DNA of 5,036 bases from positions 124,125-129,160 of the forward strand of contig NZ_QTWS01000007.1 in the NCBI RefSeq assembly GCF_003461245.1, read 5' to 3'. Source of the DNA: Blautia sp. AF19-10LB (GTDB taxonomy: Bacteria > Bacillota > Clostridia > Lachnospirales > Lachnospiraceae). Position numbers and translations under genes: made by a program. Under the pieces are notes generated by a model. That model did not search any database, was not told where the DNA came from, and worked only from the letters and a program-made list of their open reading frames with translations. Below, in pieces: positions 4,979 through 5,036 of the stretch (positions within the stretch are counted from its first letter, which is position 1; every line of letters begins with the position of its first letter).

Positions 4979-5036
4979 GTGACATGCTCCCACCACTTAA
5001 ATCTTTGATTTTGAAGTGGGGGCTTCTTGCTCAATG
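4979..5036 (-). mobile_element. Probable IS200/IS605-type terminus (right end with omegaRNA-like hairpin)
   Basis: On the minus strand a hairpin pairs CCC-CCACTT (5014-5022) with AAGTGG-T-GGG (4989-4998), with an inner AAATC/GATTT stem. It is followed by AGCATGTCAC, ending at 4979. This arrangement resembles right ends found downstream of tnpB in Firmicute IS605/IS1341 elements, where the hairpin forms the 3' part of the omegaRNA. That resemblance is from memory of the family, not a search. If right, tnpB lies beyond 5036 on the minus strand. The exact boundary and orientation are inferred. Confidence 0.55.

Overview
The window most resembles chromosomal DNA of a gut Clostridia/Lachnospiraceae-type Firmicute. 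This is inferred from moderate GC, strong GGAGG ribosome binding sites 6-11 nt before most starts, sigma-A-type promoters, and the character of the proteins and repeats. All six supported protein genes lie on the minus strand, so transcription runs from high to low coordinates. No tRNA, rRNA or CRISPR array is visible.

At the right end (about 4979-5036) is what looks like one terminus of an IS200/IS605-type element, a strong hairpin of the kind found after tnpB. Its body lies outside the window. Next comes a structured, gene-free stretch (4907-4978) and an extended -10 promoter (4875-4903). This promoter should drive a tight four-gene unit: a YgjP-like (DUF45/M48) metallopeptidase, a small DUF1294 membrane protein, a cytoplasmic SGNH/GDSL hydrolase and a CobW-type G3E GTPase. 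Gaps are 26 and 33 bp, and the last two genes overlap by 13 bp. The metallopeptidase has its perfect ribosome binding site in front of an ATA codon rather than ATG. The GTPase has a C-x3-C motif in place of the usual CxCC metal motif.

A Cof-type HAD phosphatase follows, behind a 76-bp spacer holding a perfect 10-bp inverted repeat. It ends in a convincing intrinsic terminator (1446-1485).

The left part is a separate transcription unit. A promoter (1345-1373) reads through a complete 140-bp, terminal-inverted-repeat, multi-hairpin element (1193-1332) and into a CDP-glucose 4,6-dehydratase gene (rfbG-like) for nucleotide-sugar and surface-glycan synthesis. A second copy of the same element (1-82, running off the window) lies in the same orientation at the other end of that gene and encodes its last 12 residues and stop codon. 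The dehydratase gene is therefore bracketed by direct copies of a mobile or palindromic repeat, which is the most unusual arrangement in the window.
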